A stretch of 5,811 nt of DNA from an uncultured Eubacteriales bacterium (GCA_900556185.1 USNN01000057.1:1-5811), one strand, 5' to 3'. Shown: positions 1-5,763, numbered from the stretch's first letter. Numbers and translations are program-made. The notes: generated from the letters alone by a model not told the origin.

Positions 1-85
1 TTAGCTTTTGTGGCATAATATTGTTTTCTTGCATTGCTAAAATTAGTCGGTCTATATTTAGCCCTGAAACTTCTATTCGCTTCAT
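1..85 (-). CDS. yqfD: Sporulation protein YqfD, N-terminal fragment cut by window edge
   Basis: Only the first 28 codons are present, from an ATG at 85 to the window edge. The visible peptide starts MKRIEVSGLNIDRLILAM. This fits the opening of YqfD proteins, a short beta strand ending in a 'V.GLN.ER' type turn followed by a helix. The ATG has a very strong Shine-Dalgarno sequence, AGGAGG (minus strand, 91-96), which overlaps the TAG stop of the upstream yqfC. The intergenic gap is 9 nt, so the two genes are almost certainly translationally linked. In Bacillus, yqfC and yqfD are neighbouring sporulation genes under sigma-E control, and YqfD is a membrane-associated protein related to stage IV sporulation proteins. 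The call rests mainly on position next to yqfC. The fragment alone is too short for a firm family assignment. Confidence 0.75.
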   Translation of the reverse strand, partial: MKRIEVSGLNIDRLILAMQENNIMPQKL

Positions 86-90
86 AATTG

Positions 91-96
91 CCTCCT
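91..96 (-). promoter_or_regulatory. Strong ribosome binding site of yqfD
   Basis: AGGAGG lies 5 nt before the yqfD ATG, and its first two bases are the last two bases of the yqfC TAG stop. It contrasts with yqfC, which has no Shine-Dalgarno sequence. Confidence 0.85.
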
Positions 97-352
97 AGTT
101 AAACCCAATATTTAATATTGTGCCAGCAATAATCACTTCCATTTTTTCTAGTCTTTTTATATATAATTTAACACCAGAAATTACTATCTTTTTATTGTTT
201 TTAACACTTATAACCATCTCGGTTTCAGATAACTTTGAAATTAATTTATACCCAGAAACAATTACTGCCGATTGACCCAAGCACTCTAAATTAAAGCTAT
301 TATCTATTTTTTCGTTATTAAATAAACTTTCTATTTCATTATAAAAACCCAT
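95..352 (-). CDS. yqfC: YabP/YqfC family sporulation protein
   Basis: This 85-residue protein matches the small YabP/YqfC family. It has a variable N-terminus (about residues 1-20) and a repetitive beta-rich core (about 21-84) alternating hydrophobic and charged residues. The core includes a '..I.ISG..L.I.....EVIIAG.I..I.F' ending typical of YqfC. YqfC is a sporulation protein of the mother cell, made under sigma-E in Bacillus, and its biochemical role is unknown. Usual length is about 90 residues, so this one is complete. The next in-frame ATG (residue 46) would remove half the core, so the ATG at 352 is the only sensible start. It has no Shine-Dalgarno sequence and lies inside a terminator-like hairpin, while a sigma-E-like promoter ends 5 nt upstream. 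The gene is therefore probably translated from a leaderless or nearly leaderless message. It is followed at once by yqfD. Confidence 0.88.
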   Translation of the reverse strand: MGFYNEIESLFNNEKIDNSFNLECLGQSAVIVSGYKLISKLSETEMVISVKNNKKIVISGVKLYIKRLEKMEVIIAGTILNIGFN

Positions 353-367
353 ACTAAAAAGTATGGG
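338..367 (-). terminator. Rho-independent terminator of rnr overlapping yqfC start
   Basis: The minus strand reads CCCATAC, a 6-nt loop, GTATGGG, then TTTTTATAAT. The perfect 7-bp stem contains four G-C pairs and is followed by a T-rich tract. Four more pairs (AAAG with TTTT) and a further A/T-rich run can extend the stem. It begins 19 nt after the rnr stop, a normal place for the rnr terminator. The 3' arm contains the yqfC ATG and the 5' arm contains most of the sigma-E -10 element, so one sequence appears to serve three purposes. Confidence 0.65.
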
Positions 368-386
368 CTTTATAAATTAAATATGA
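358..386 (-). promoter_or_regulatory. Predicted sigma-E promoter of yqfC-yqfD
   Basis: On the minus strand, TCATATT (380-386) fits the sigma-E -35 consensus KMATATT at every position. After a 14-nt spacer, CATACTTT (358-365) matches the -10 consensus CATACAHT at 7 of 8 positions. The -35 begins directly after the TAA stop of rnr. The predicted start of transcription, about 6-7 nt past the -10, falls at 351-352, the yqfC ATG itself. The consensus is known from Bacillus, and the downstream genes belong to the sigma-E regulon there. The assignment to this strain is inference. Confidence 0.72.
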
Positions 387-2537
387 TTATTCTTCTTCTC
401 TTTTTGCAAGATACGGTGAATCTAGGGTTACAAAATCTATATTTCTAGTTACCATATCAGCTTTATACACACTAATACTAATGGTTTGACCAACCACATA
501 TTTATGGTTTTTACCAATAACCATCATTTTTGTTAAATCGCTATAATAATGGTCTTCTGGCAAACTATCTATAGAAACAAACCCATCTATAGTATTTTCT
601 AGTTGAACAAAGAACCCTGTTTCAGTTACACCAGAAATAAACCCTGTGTAAACCTCGCCAATACGCTTTGTCATATACTCACACTTTTTAAGGTCGTCTA
701 CTTCCCTTTCTACTTCGTCAGCCAGCCTTTCTCTTTCACTAGATTGCGTTGCACTATCAGATACAAAACTTTCGTAAAATTCATAGTTTTTATTGTCCAT
801 CTTGCCATCTATAACAAGTTTAATTATGCGGTGAATAGTTAGGTCTGGATATCTTCTTATTGGCGAAGTAAAATGGCAATAATCGGCAAGCGCCAAACCA
901 AAGTGTCCAAGTGGTCTTTCATAATACTTTGCCTTTTGCATACTTCTAAGCAATAATTGGTTTATAACTATTTGCATAGGCCTACCTTTAACTGCTGTTA
1001 ATATTTTTTGAATATCTCTAGGTTTTGCGTCTATTTCTGGCACTGTAAGATTTAGCCCAACGCCTTTTATGTAGTCATTAAAGGCATGTAACTTTTCGGT
1101 TGTTGGTGGCTCGTGCACCCTGTATACAAACGGCATTTCTAAGTTTTTCATATGCCTTGCCACAATTTCATTTGTTACAACCATAAATTGTTCTATTAAC
1201 CTATCTGCCATTGTTCGTGGCTTTTTGTATATATCTATAATCTTATGGTTTTCGTCCATATCTATCTGAACTTCTGGCAAATCAAAATCTAGTTCGCCTT
1301 TTTCGTGTCTTCGCTTTAATAGTAGTTCAGCAAGCGCCTTCATATCTAATAGCATAGGCACAATTTTTTTGTATTCTGTGGATAATTTTTTATCACCATC
1401 AAAAATTTTTGCGACTTTTGTATAGGTCATTCGGTAGTCAGACTTAATCACACCCTTAACTATCTCATAATCGGTGTTGTTGCCGTTTTTATCAAACTTA
1501 GCCACAACCGACAAAGTAAGCCTATCAACATTAGGGTTTAATGAGCACACATCGTTGCACAAACTTTCTGGAAGCATAGGCAAAACCATATCAGGAAAAT
1601 ACACACTAGTTGCCCGCCTAAATGCTTCTTTGTCTATTTCGCTATTTTGTTTAACATAGTGAGAAACATCGGCAATATGCACTTTTAGTAAATAGTCTTC
1701 ACCAATTTTTGTTAAACCAATCGCATCGTCAAAATCTCGTGCATCTTCGCCATCTATGGTTATTGTTAAATCTTTTCTAAAATCTCGCCTACCTTCAAAA
1801 TCTTTTTCCGTTGGTTCTTTTGCGACTTTTTTTGCTTCGTCTAACACACTTTGAGGAAAATTTTCTGTTAAATTATAACTACGAACAATGCTAAGTGTAT
1901 CCACGCCAACATCGTTAACATCTCCAAGTATTTCTGTAATTTCACCAATAGCCATTTGGTTTCTAGATGGATATTGAATAAGTTTTAACACAACCTTTTG
2001 ATTGCTTCTTGCCCCCATAGACTTTTCTAATGGAACAAAAACTTGGTCAACAATTCGCTTATCATCAGGGACAACCACCCCTCCACCAGCGAGCATAGAA
2101 TAAACACCAACCACATTTTGCAGTGTTCTTTTAATAATTTTTACAATCTCGGCTTCAGTGTTAGAGTTACGGTCTTTAAACCCTTTTTTAGGGTGCAAAA
2201 CCCTTTTGGCAATAACAATATCACCATGAATAGCACCATTTGTTTTTCTTTCTGGAATAAACAAATCATCCATAGTTTTGTCTTCTGGTTCCACAAAACC
2301 AAAACCTTTGCTATTACCTATAAATGTGCCTCTAACAAAACTAGTTTTGGTTGTTACTGCATATTTATGCCTTTCGGTTATAATAACATCGCCACTATCT
2401 ACTAGTTCGCCAAGAAGCCTTTTTATGGTAGCACCATTATAATTTACCGATTTTCCAAAATTTTTAATCACTTGAGCTTCAGAAAAATAAATTTCCCGAG
2501 CCTTTGTTAACATTTCCAATAATTCAAATTTTGTCAT
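387..2537 (-). CDS. rnr: Ribonuclease R (3'-5' exoribonuclease)
   Basis: This 716-residue protein has the full RNase R layout. A winged-helix-like N-terminus (about 1-65) is followed by a first cold-shock domain (about 67-112, with GFGFV.PED and DLFIP), a second cold-shock/OB domain (about 140-200), the RNB catalytic domain (about 250-575) and a C-terminal S1 domain (about 626-705). The magnesium-binding motif TIDGEDARDFDDAI supplies D262, D268, D270 and D271, which correspond to the four catalytic aspartates of RNase II. The conserved FTSPIRRYPD loop is at 556-565. The enzyme degrades RNA from the 3' end, including structured RNA, and acts in mRNA and rRNA turnover and usually with tmRNA. 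The lysine-rich tail common after S1 is absent, and the protein ends AKREEE. The start is set by AGGAG (2543-2547) 5 nt before the ATG. Neither secG nor smpB is next to it in this window. Confidence 0.97.
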   Translation of the reverse strand: MTKFELLEMLTKAREIYFSEAQVIKNFGKSVNYNGATIKRLLGELVDSGDVIITERHKYAVTTKTSFVRGTFIGNSKGFGFVEPEDKTMDDLFIPERKTNGAIHGDIVIAKRVLHPKKGFKDRNSNTEAEIVKIIKRTLQNVVGVYSMLAGGGVVVPDDKRIVDQVFVPLEKSMGARSNQKVVLKLIQYPSRNQMAIGEITEILGDVNDVGVDTLSIVRSYNLTENFPQSVLDEAKKVAKEPTEKDFEGRRDFRKDLTITIDGEDARDFDDAIGLTKIGEDYLLKVHIADVSHYVKQNSEIDKEAFRRATSVYFPDMVLPMLPESLCNDVCSLNPNVDRLTLSVVAKFDKNGNNTDYEIVKGVIKSDYRMTYTKVAKIFDGDKKLSTEYKKIVPMLLDMKALAELLLKRRHEKGELDFDLPEVQIDMDENHKIIDIYKKPRTMADRLIEQFMVVTNEIVARHMKNLEMPFVYRVHEPPTTEKLHAFNDYIKGVGLNLTVPEIDAKPRDIQKILTAVKGRPMQIVINQLLLRSMQKAKYYERPLGHFGLALADYCHFTSPIRRYPDLTIHRIIKLVIDGKMDNKNYEFYESFVSDSATQSSERERLADEVEREVDDLKKCEYMTKRIGEVYTGFISGVTETGFFVQLENTIDGFVSIDSLPEDHYYSDLTKMMVIGKNHKYVVGQTISISVYKADMVTRNIDFVTLDSPYLAKREEE

Positions 2538-2548
2538 CTTTTCTCCTG

Positions 2549-2596
2549 TTAAATATGAAAACTTCTATTTAGTTCTTTTATTAACCTTTTTCTTTT
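2549..2596 (-). pseudogene. Detached C-terminal tail of the DUF6320-like gene
   Basis: Fifteen codons plus a TAA stop, in the same frame as the upstream membrane protein gene, encode KRKRLIKELNRSFHI. Proteins of this family, as I recall them, end in a basic tail of about this length closing in '..ELKRRFHL/I'. The upstream ORF stops at exactly the point where this tail would be expected. The TAA stop is 11 nt before rnr and directly abuts the rnr ribosome site, as expected for a former operon junction. The tail has no start codon of its own, so it is read as a severed exon-like remnant and not as a gene. Confidence 0.72.
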
Positions 2597-2683
2597 AAAT
2601 AAAAATAGGTACATATCCAATAAAAATAGCATTATTAGGAGGAATAGTAGGATTTATTATAACTAATATTGCTTTTAAAATAA
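2592..2683. repeat. Direct repeats bounding the 81-bp insertion
   Basis: Plus-strand CTTTTAAATAA (2592-2602) recurs as CTTTTAAAATAA (2672-2683), differing by one extra A. The copies flank the inserted segment. They could be a target duplication or the footprint of a duplication-type event. Both are AT-rich, so chance similarity contributes. Confidence 0.5.
2597..2677. other. 81-bp insertion separating gene body from its C-terminal tail
   Basis: Removing bases 2597-2677 joins ...LFLLF directly to KRKRLIKEL..., an exact 27-codon excision that keeps the frame. In the frame of the interrupted gene the segment contains four stops on the minus strand (TAA, TAG, TAA, TAA) within its first 24 bases. 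I found no terminal inverted repeats and no resemblance to a known insertion sequence. It carries a perfect TATAAT on the minus strand (2656-2661). Its origin is unknown. Confidence 0.6.
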
Positions 2684-3313
2684 TAAAAACAAAGCTACAA
2701 AACTAGCAAGTATACTCATAAATATAGGCCAGTTTTTAAATTGGTTAAACCACAATATTTTGCTTAATAAAAATAATAGGTTTACAACACCAACACCAAC
2801 AATGCCTTTAGTTAAACTTTCTTCCACTTTACGCATATTAATGGCTAAAATAAATGAAACAATGGTTGTTAATGTTAACACCGCTGGGGCTGAATAACAT
2901 AACGCCCATCCAAGTTCACTTCCAATAAATTTATAGTCGTATACATCTATAAATATTAATAAAATTGCAATCATTATGCCAGATGCAGGAATACTGTTTA
3001 AATGGCTTTTGCCTTCCTTAAATGGGTAAAACAAAACTCGCCACAAACTAAATATTCCAACAATTACATACGGAAACCAAAATGGGTTGGTTCTAAAAAA
3101 CAAGTTAACCACAACCGACAATATAGAAAGTAATAAAAGTAGTGCCCCTACAATTTTTATCCATTTTTCAATTAATGTATATGAAAAATCAACTTGTGGA
3201 TAACTTGCATCTTCTTTTTTGCCTTCGCCTACTTTTCTTCCGCAAAGCGGGCAATAACTTAAACTGTTATGCACACTAATGTTGCACATATCGCAATAAT
3301 GGTCTTTATTCAT
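2675..3313 (-). CDS. Zinc-ribbon membrane protein (DUF6320-like), C-terminus truncated
   Basis: The protein has 212 residues. Residues 7-24 form a zinc ribbon, C7-x2-C10 and C21-x2-C24. After a soluble linker come about six membrane segments, roughly at 53-73, 77-95, 108-125, 137-159, 169-187 and 194-212. This layout matches a DUF6320-like family found beside acetyltransferase-fold proteins in Clostridia. The function is unknown. The ATG overlaps the end of the upstream acyltransferase gene by 8 nt and has its own site, GGGAGG (3320-3325), 6 nt upstream, so the two genes are translationally coupled. The ORF ends abruptly inside the last membrane segment with no polar tail. A fitting 15-residue tail lies in frame 81 bp downstream (2549-2596). 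The intact protein would have 227 residues. Since only the tail is lost, the product may still be active. Confidence 0.8.
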   Translation of the reverse strand: MNKDHYCDMCNISVHNSLSYCPLCGRKVGEGKKEDASYPQVDFSYTLIEKWIKIVGALLLLLSILSVVVNLFFRTNPFWFPYVIVGIFSLWRVLFYPFKEGKSHLNSIPASGIMIAILLIFIDVYDYKFIGSELGWALCYSAPAVLTLTTIVSFILAINMRKVEESLTKGIVGVGVVNLLFLLSKILWFNQFKNWPIFMSILASFVALFLLF

Positions 3314-4712
3314 ATAAGTCCTCCCTATTACTATCTACTTCTATAGTTACTCCAAATGAACTAAGAAGCGTTAAAAAATCTCTTTCAGTTGTGTTTTCCT
3401 TTATTTTAGAGGACATTATTAAAACCATCTTATCTCCATACGACACAATACCAACACTTTTTGCGTTATACTTAGGTCTACCAAGATTAAATTCAAAATG
3501 GTCAACCATAGTTTTATACTCGGCTGGTGTTTGCACCAAACCTAGGTTGCTAACTGCAAGGGTTTGATAACTTTCACCCCACGCTTTAAAGCATAGTTTT
3601 ATTATAAAGTTTTTAATAAACAATGGAACGATTTTAATTAGTTTATTTTTTTGCATACTAACATTACTATTAATAAAACTTTGCATCCTTGGTTTATCTA
3701 TTTTGCTCATTTCTGAGTGCACAATTTCCAAGCACTTTTCAAATGTTAAATCTTTAACTATAGGAATTTCTACATTTAAGTATCCACTAAAATTACGCAA
3801 GGTGTTAGACTCAAAAAACCGCCTTAAATCTATTGGAACTGATATTTTTATAGGCCTATTTTTTTCCGACTTGTTTGCCCTTTTATATATACTAAAACCT
3901 AAACTTGCAATAATAAACTCAAATAGTTTTGAATTATATTTTGCCGATATTTCTTTTAAGTTTTTAACACTCATTATAGCAATTATTGAATTAACAACCC
4001 CAAATTCTTCAGGTGTTCCTTTAATTCTATACGCTTTCACTTCTTTATGCTTTAATTTTTTAGAGTCATCACCGTATTCTAAAAACGAATCAACAAGTTC
4101 GTCTTCTCTTGGCAGGTCTTGCGTATTAAGAACGCCATTTTCACTAGAAAACTTAACACCACTTAATTGTAAATACCTATACACCAAACTATTTAAAAAT
4201 TTTAGAGTGCTTCTTCCATCAGCAACTGCGTGAAAACACTCAACACTAATTCGGTTTTTATAATACAAAACTCGAATTAAATGTTGGTTAGAGCCCTTTA
4301 AAAACCTAGCACACGGAAAGAAGTTTTCTTCTTGCACCAATAGCCTTGTATCTAACGATTCAAAATAATTCCAAAATACCCCACTTTTAATTCTTACAAA
4401 AAATGAAGGAAAACGGTCTTTCGCTTCGTCTACTGCCCGTTGCAAAATATCTTTATTAACTGGCTTATTTAAAACCACCGACTCTCTATACACAAAGTCC
4501 CAATTTTCTTCACGAATACTAGGATAAATCGTGGCAGCGTTATCTAGTGTTAAAAACCTATTTAAAGTGTTTCGTTTTAACCTTTCTGCTTTGCGTTTTT
4601 CTTTTAACTGCTTTCTTGTTTCTTCTCGGTCACGAATCTTAGACTCTCTCATAATTTTTTTGAAGGCACGTTTTGCTTTTTTTAGTTCTTTGGCTTGAAA
4701 ATTATCTTTCAC
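3306..4712 (-). CDS. Acetyltransferase/condensation-fold protein with basic N-terminal extension
   Basis: This 468-residue protein belongs to the CAT-like superfamily that includes alcohol acetyltransferases, PapA-type acyltransferases and condensation domains. The hallmark HxxxDG is present as HAVADG (161-166), with H161 the likely catalytic base. Other family blocks visible are LDNAATIYP (56-64), the RFPSF segment (about 100-104), the PIKISVPIDLRRFF and TLRNFSGY blocks in the middle, and the SNLG block near the C-terminus. It probably transfers an acyl group, but donor and acceptor are unknown. Residues 1-50 form a charged extension with about 21 Lys/Arg and 8 acidic residues, likely helical, ahead of the family core. 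The start is GTG, supported by GGAG (4721-4724) 8 nt upstream. The next candidate, M21, has no ribosome site. The 3' end overlaps the zinc-ribbon membrane protein gene by 8 nt, so the two products probably work together. Confidence 0.82.
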   Translation of the reverse strand: MKDNFQAKELKKAKRAFKKIMRESKIRDREETRKQLKEKRKAERLKRNTLNRFLTLDNAATIYPSIREENWDFVYRESVVLNKPVNKDILQRAVDEAKDRFPSFFVRIKSGVFWNYFESLDTRLLVQEENFFPCARFLKGSNQHLIRVLYYKNRISVECFHAVADGRSTLKFLNSLVYRYLQLSGVKFSSENGVLNTQDLPREDELVDSFLEYGDDSKKLKHKEVKAYRIKGTPEEFGVVNSIIAIMSVKNLKEISAKYNSKLFEFIIASLGFSIYKRANKSEKNRPIKISVPIDLRRFFESNTLRNFSGYLNVEIPIVKDLTFEKCLEIVHSEMSKIDKPRMQSFINSNVSMQKNKLIKIVPLFIKNFIIKLCFKAWGESYQTLAVSNLGLVQTPAEYKTMVDHFEFNLGRPKYNAKSVGIVSYGDKMVLIMSSKIKENTTERDFLTLLSSFGVTIEVDSNREDLYE

Positions 4713-4748
4713 TAAATATACTCCATAAAAAAATTATTTCCATTTATA

Positions 4749-4778
4749 ATTTTAGCATACATATACAATTTCTTACAA
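4749..4778 (-). promoter_or_regulatory. Sigma-A-type promoter of the acyltransferase gene pair
   Basis: On the minus strand, TTGTAA (4773-4778) is followed after 18 nt by TAAAAT (4749-4754). The bases before the -10 form TGC, giving an extended TGnTAAAAT element that offsets the weak -35. The predicted start is near 4742, giving a leader of about 30 nt that contains the GGAG site. It abuts the terminator of the upstream ribosomal operon, as expected for a fresh transcription unit. Confidence 0.65.
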
Positions 4779-4809
4779 ATAAAAAACACACAGAAATATC
4801 TGTGTGTTT
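4776..4809 (-). terminator. Rho-independent terminator of rplM-rpsI
   Basis: The minus strand reads AAACACACAG, loop ATATTT, CTGTGTGTTT, then TTTATTTG. This is a perfect 10-bp stem with a 6-nt loop and a run of six T's closing it. It begins 12 nt past the rpsI stop codon. The stem is also flanked by A's on the other strand, but no convergent gene is present that would use it. Confidence 0.92.
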
Positions 4810-4821
4810 AAATAAATTAAA

Positions 4822-5235
4822 TTATCTCTTAGAGAATTGTGGTGCCTTACGAGCTTTCTTAAGACCATATTTCTTTCTTTCTTTCATTCTTGGGTCTCTT
4901 GTTAAGAAGCCTGCAGACTTAATAGCTGGTTTAAATTCTTCGTTGAACATAACCATGGCTCTTGCAATACCATGACGAATTGCACCTGCTTGACCAGTGC
5001 TACCACCACCATAAACATTTGCATAAACATCAAACTTGTTTTCAGTTTCGGTTAATGTTAAAGGTTGTTTAACAATAATCTTTAATGTTTCTAGGTCAAA
5101 GTATTCATCTAGACCTTTTCCATTAATAACGATTTTGCCAGTTCCTTCTGGAATAAGACGAACTCTTGCAATACTCTTTTTTCTTCTACCAGTTCCCCAG
5201 AATTGGGCTTTTTTGCTTGTTGCTTTCTTTGCCAT
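4822..5235 (-). CDS. rpsI: 30S ribosomal protein S9
   Basis: This 137-residue protein carries the S9 signatures. GTGRRKKSIARVRL lies near the N-terminus, the GGGSTGQAGAIRHGIARA block in the middle, and RDPRMKERKKYGLKKARKAPQFSKR at the end. The C-terminal arginine tail reaches the ribosomal P site and contacts tRNA. Length is normal, with a short lysine-rich N-terminal addition (MAKKATSKKAQ). The ATG is preceded by AGGGAG (5243-5248), which overlaps the stop of rplM. The intergenic gap is 11 nt, so it is translated from the same message as rplM. A strong terminator follows. Confidence 0.98.
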   Translation of the reverse strand: MAKKATSKKAQFWGTGRRKKSIARVRLIPEGTGKIVINGKGLDEYFDLETLKIIVKQPLTLTETENKFDVYANVYGGGSTGQAGAIRHGIARAMVMFNEEFKPAIKSAGFLTRDPRMKERKKYGLKKARKAPQFSKR

Positions 5236-5246
5236 TATCTTTCTCC

Positions 5247-5681
5247 CTACTTCACAATTTGCTTAACTTCTGGAGTTTGTGCTTCGTGGCCATGATTAGC
5301 ATCACGATAAACTCGAAGTTTTTTAATCATCTTTCGACCAAGACTATTTTTTGGAAGCATACCTTTAACCGCTTCACGAACTACGAAATCAGATTTTTCT
5401 TTCATTAACTTATCATATCCAACTTCCTTAAGTCCGCCAACATAACCAGAGTGATGTCTGTAAAATTTTTGTTCCATCTTTTTACCGGTTAAAACTAACT
5501 TATCAGAATTGATAACAATAACATGATCTCCGCAATCTACATTAGGGGTAAATTCTGCTTTATTTTTACCTCTTAAAATAGCAGCTACTTGGCTTGCAAG
5601 TCTTCCAAGAGCAACTCCTTCTGCGTCTACAATATACCATTTTCTTTGAATTTCTAGTGGTTTTTGCATTGTTGTTTTCAT
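5247..5681 (-). CDS. rplM: 50S ribosomal protein L13
   Basis: This 144-residue protein is a typical full-length L13. It has the N-terminal KWYIVDAEGVALGRLAS block, FTPNVDCGDHVIVIN in the middle, and the signature GMLPKNSLGRKMIKKLRVY with the NHGHEAQ.P segment near the C-terminus. L13 is an early 23S rRNA-binding assembly protein. The start ATG at 5681 is preceded by AAAGGAAG and gives the usual MKTTM opening. An internal ATG four codons later is possible but has poorer spacing. It is the first gene of the rplM-rpsI operon, the common bacterial arrangement, with a good promoter about 80 nt upstream. Confidence 0.98.
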   Translation of the reverse strand: MKTTMQKPLEIQRKWYIVDAEGVALGRLASQVAAILRGKNKAEFTPNVDCGDHVIVINSDKLVLTGKKMEQKFYRHHSGYVGGLKEVGYDKLMKEKSDFVVREAVKGMLPKNSLGRKMIKKLRVYRDANHGHEAQTPEVKQIVK

Positions 5682-5716
5682 TTTTCTACTTCCTTTCTAT
5701 TTATACAAAAAATAAA

Positions 5717-5733
5717 TGTGGACAATTGCCACA
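5717..5733 (-). promoter_or_regulatory. Hairpin in the rplM leader, possible attenuator
   Basis: Within the roughly 75-nt leader, the minus strand has TGTGG, loop CAATTGT, CCACA, followed by TTTATTTTTTG. The 5-bp stem plus T-rich run resembles a weak terminator. Leaders of L13 operons in low-GC Gram-positive bacteria are known autoregulatory candidates. I cannot tell from the sequence whether this one matches the described L13 leader fold. Confidence 0.35.
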
Positions 5734-5763
5734 AATAAAATTATTATTTAACTTTGCTGTCAT

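Noticed and set aside
603..842. 79-codon plus-strand ORF inside rnr
   Set aside because: It lies wholly opposite the conserved RNase R coding sequence, has no ribosome site and shows no recognisable protein features.
1474..1659. 61-codon plus-strand ORF
   Set aside because: Antisense shadow of the RNB catalytic domain of RNase R.
2043..2405. 120-codon plus-strand ORF
   Set aside because: Antisense to the cold-shock domains of RNase R. Its length is explained by the codon bias of the real gene.
2552..2558. Second TCATATT on the minus strand just before rnr, a possible sigma-E -35
   Set aside because: The matching -10 position falls on the ribosome site and start codon of rnr, where no CATACAnT-like element exists. 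The bases are also part of the remnant tail (codons CAT ATT). It shows that the 7-mer alone occurs by chance.
2597..2677. Miniature inverted-repeat transposon
   Set aside because: No terminal inverted repeats could be found at the ends of the 81-bp segment, only flanking direct repeats.
3703..4233. 176-codon plus-strand ORF
   Set aside because: Antisense to the acyltransferase core, including its HxxxDG region. It has no Shine-Dalgarno sequence or family resemblance.
4712..4726. Four-codon minus-strand ORF (MEYI) whose stop overlaps the GTG of the acyltransferase gene
   Set aside because: It has no ribosome site of its own, and its GAG simply overlaps the GGAG that serves the GTG start, so it is more likely chance than a leader peptide.
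4673..4975. 100-codon plus-strand ORF across the rpsI terminator
   Set aside because: It runs through a strong terminator and the antisense of two real genes, with no coding evidence.
5036..5408. Two overlapping plus-strand ORFs (76 and 80 codons)
   Set aside because: Both are antisense to rpsI and rplM, whose identities are certain.
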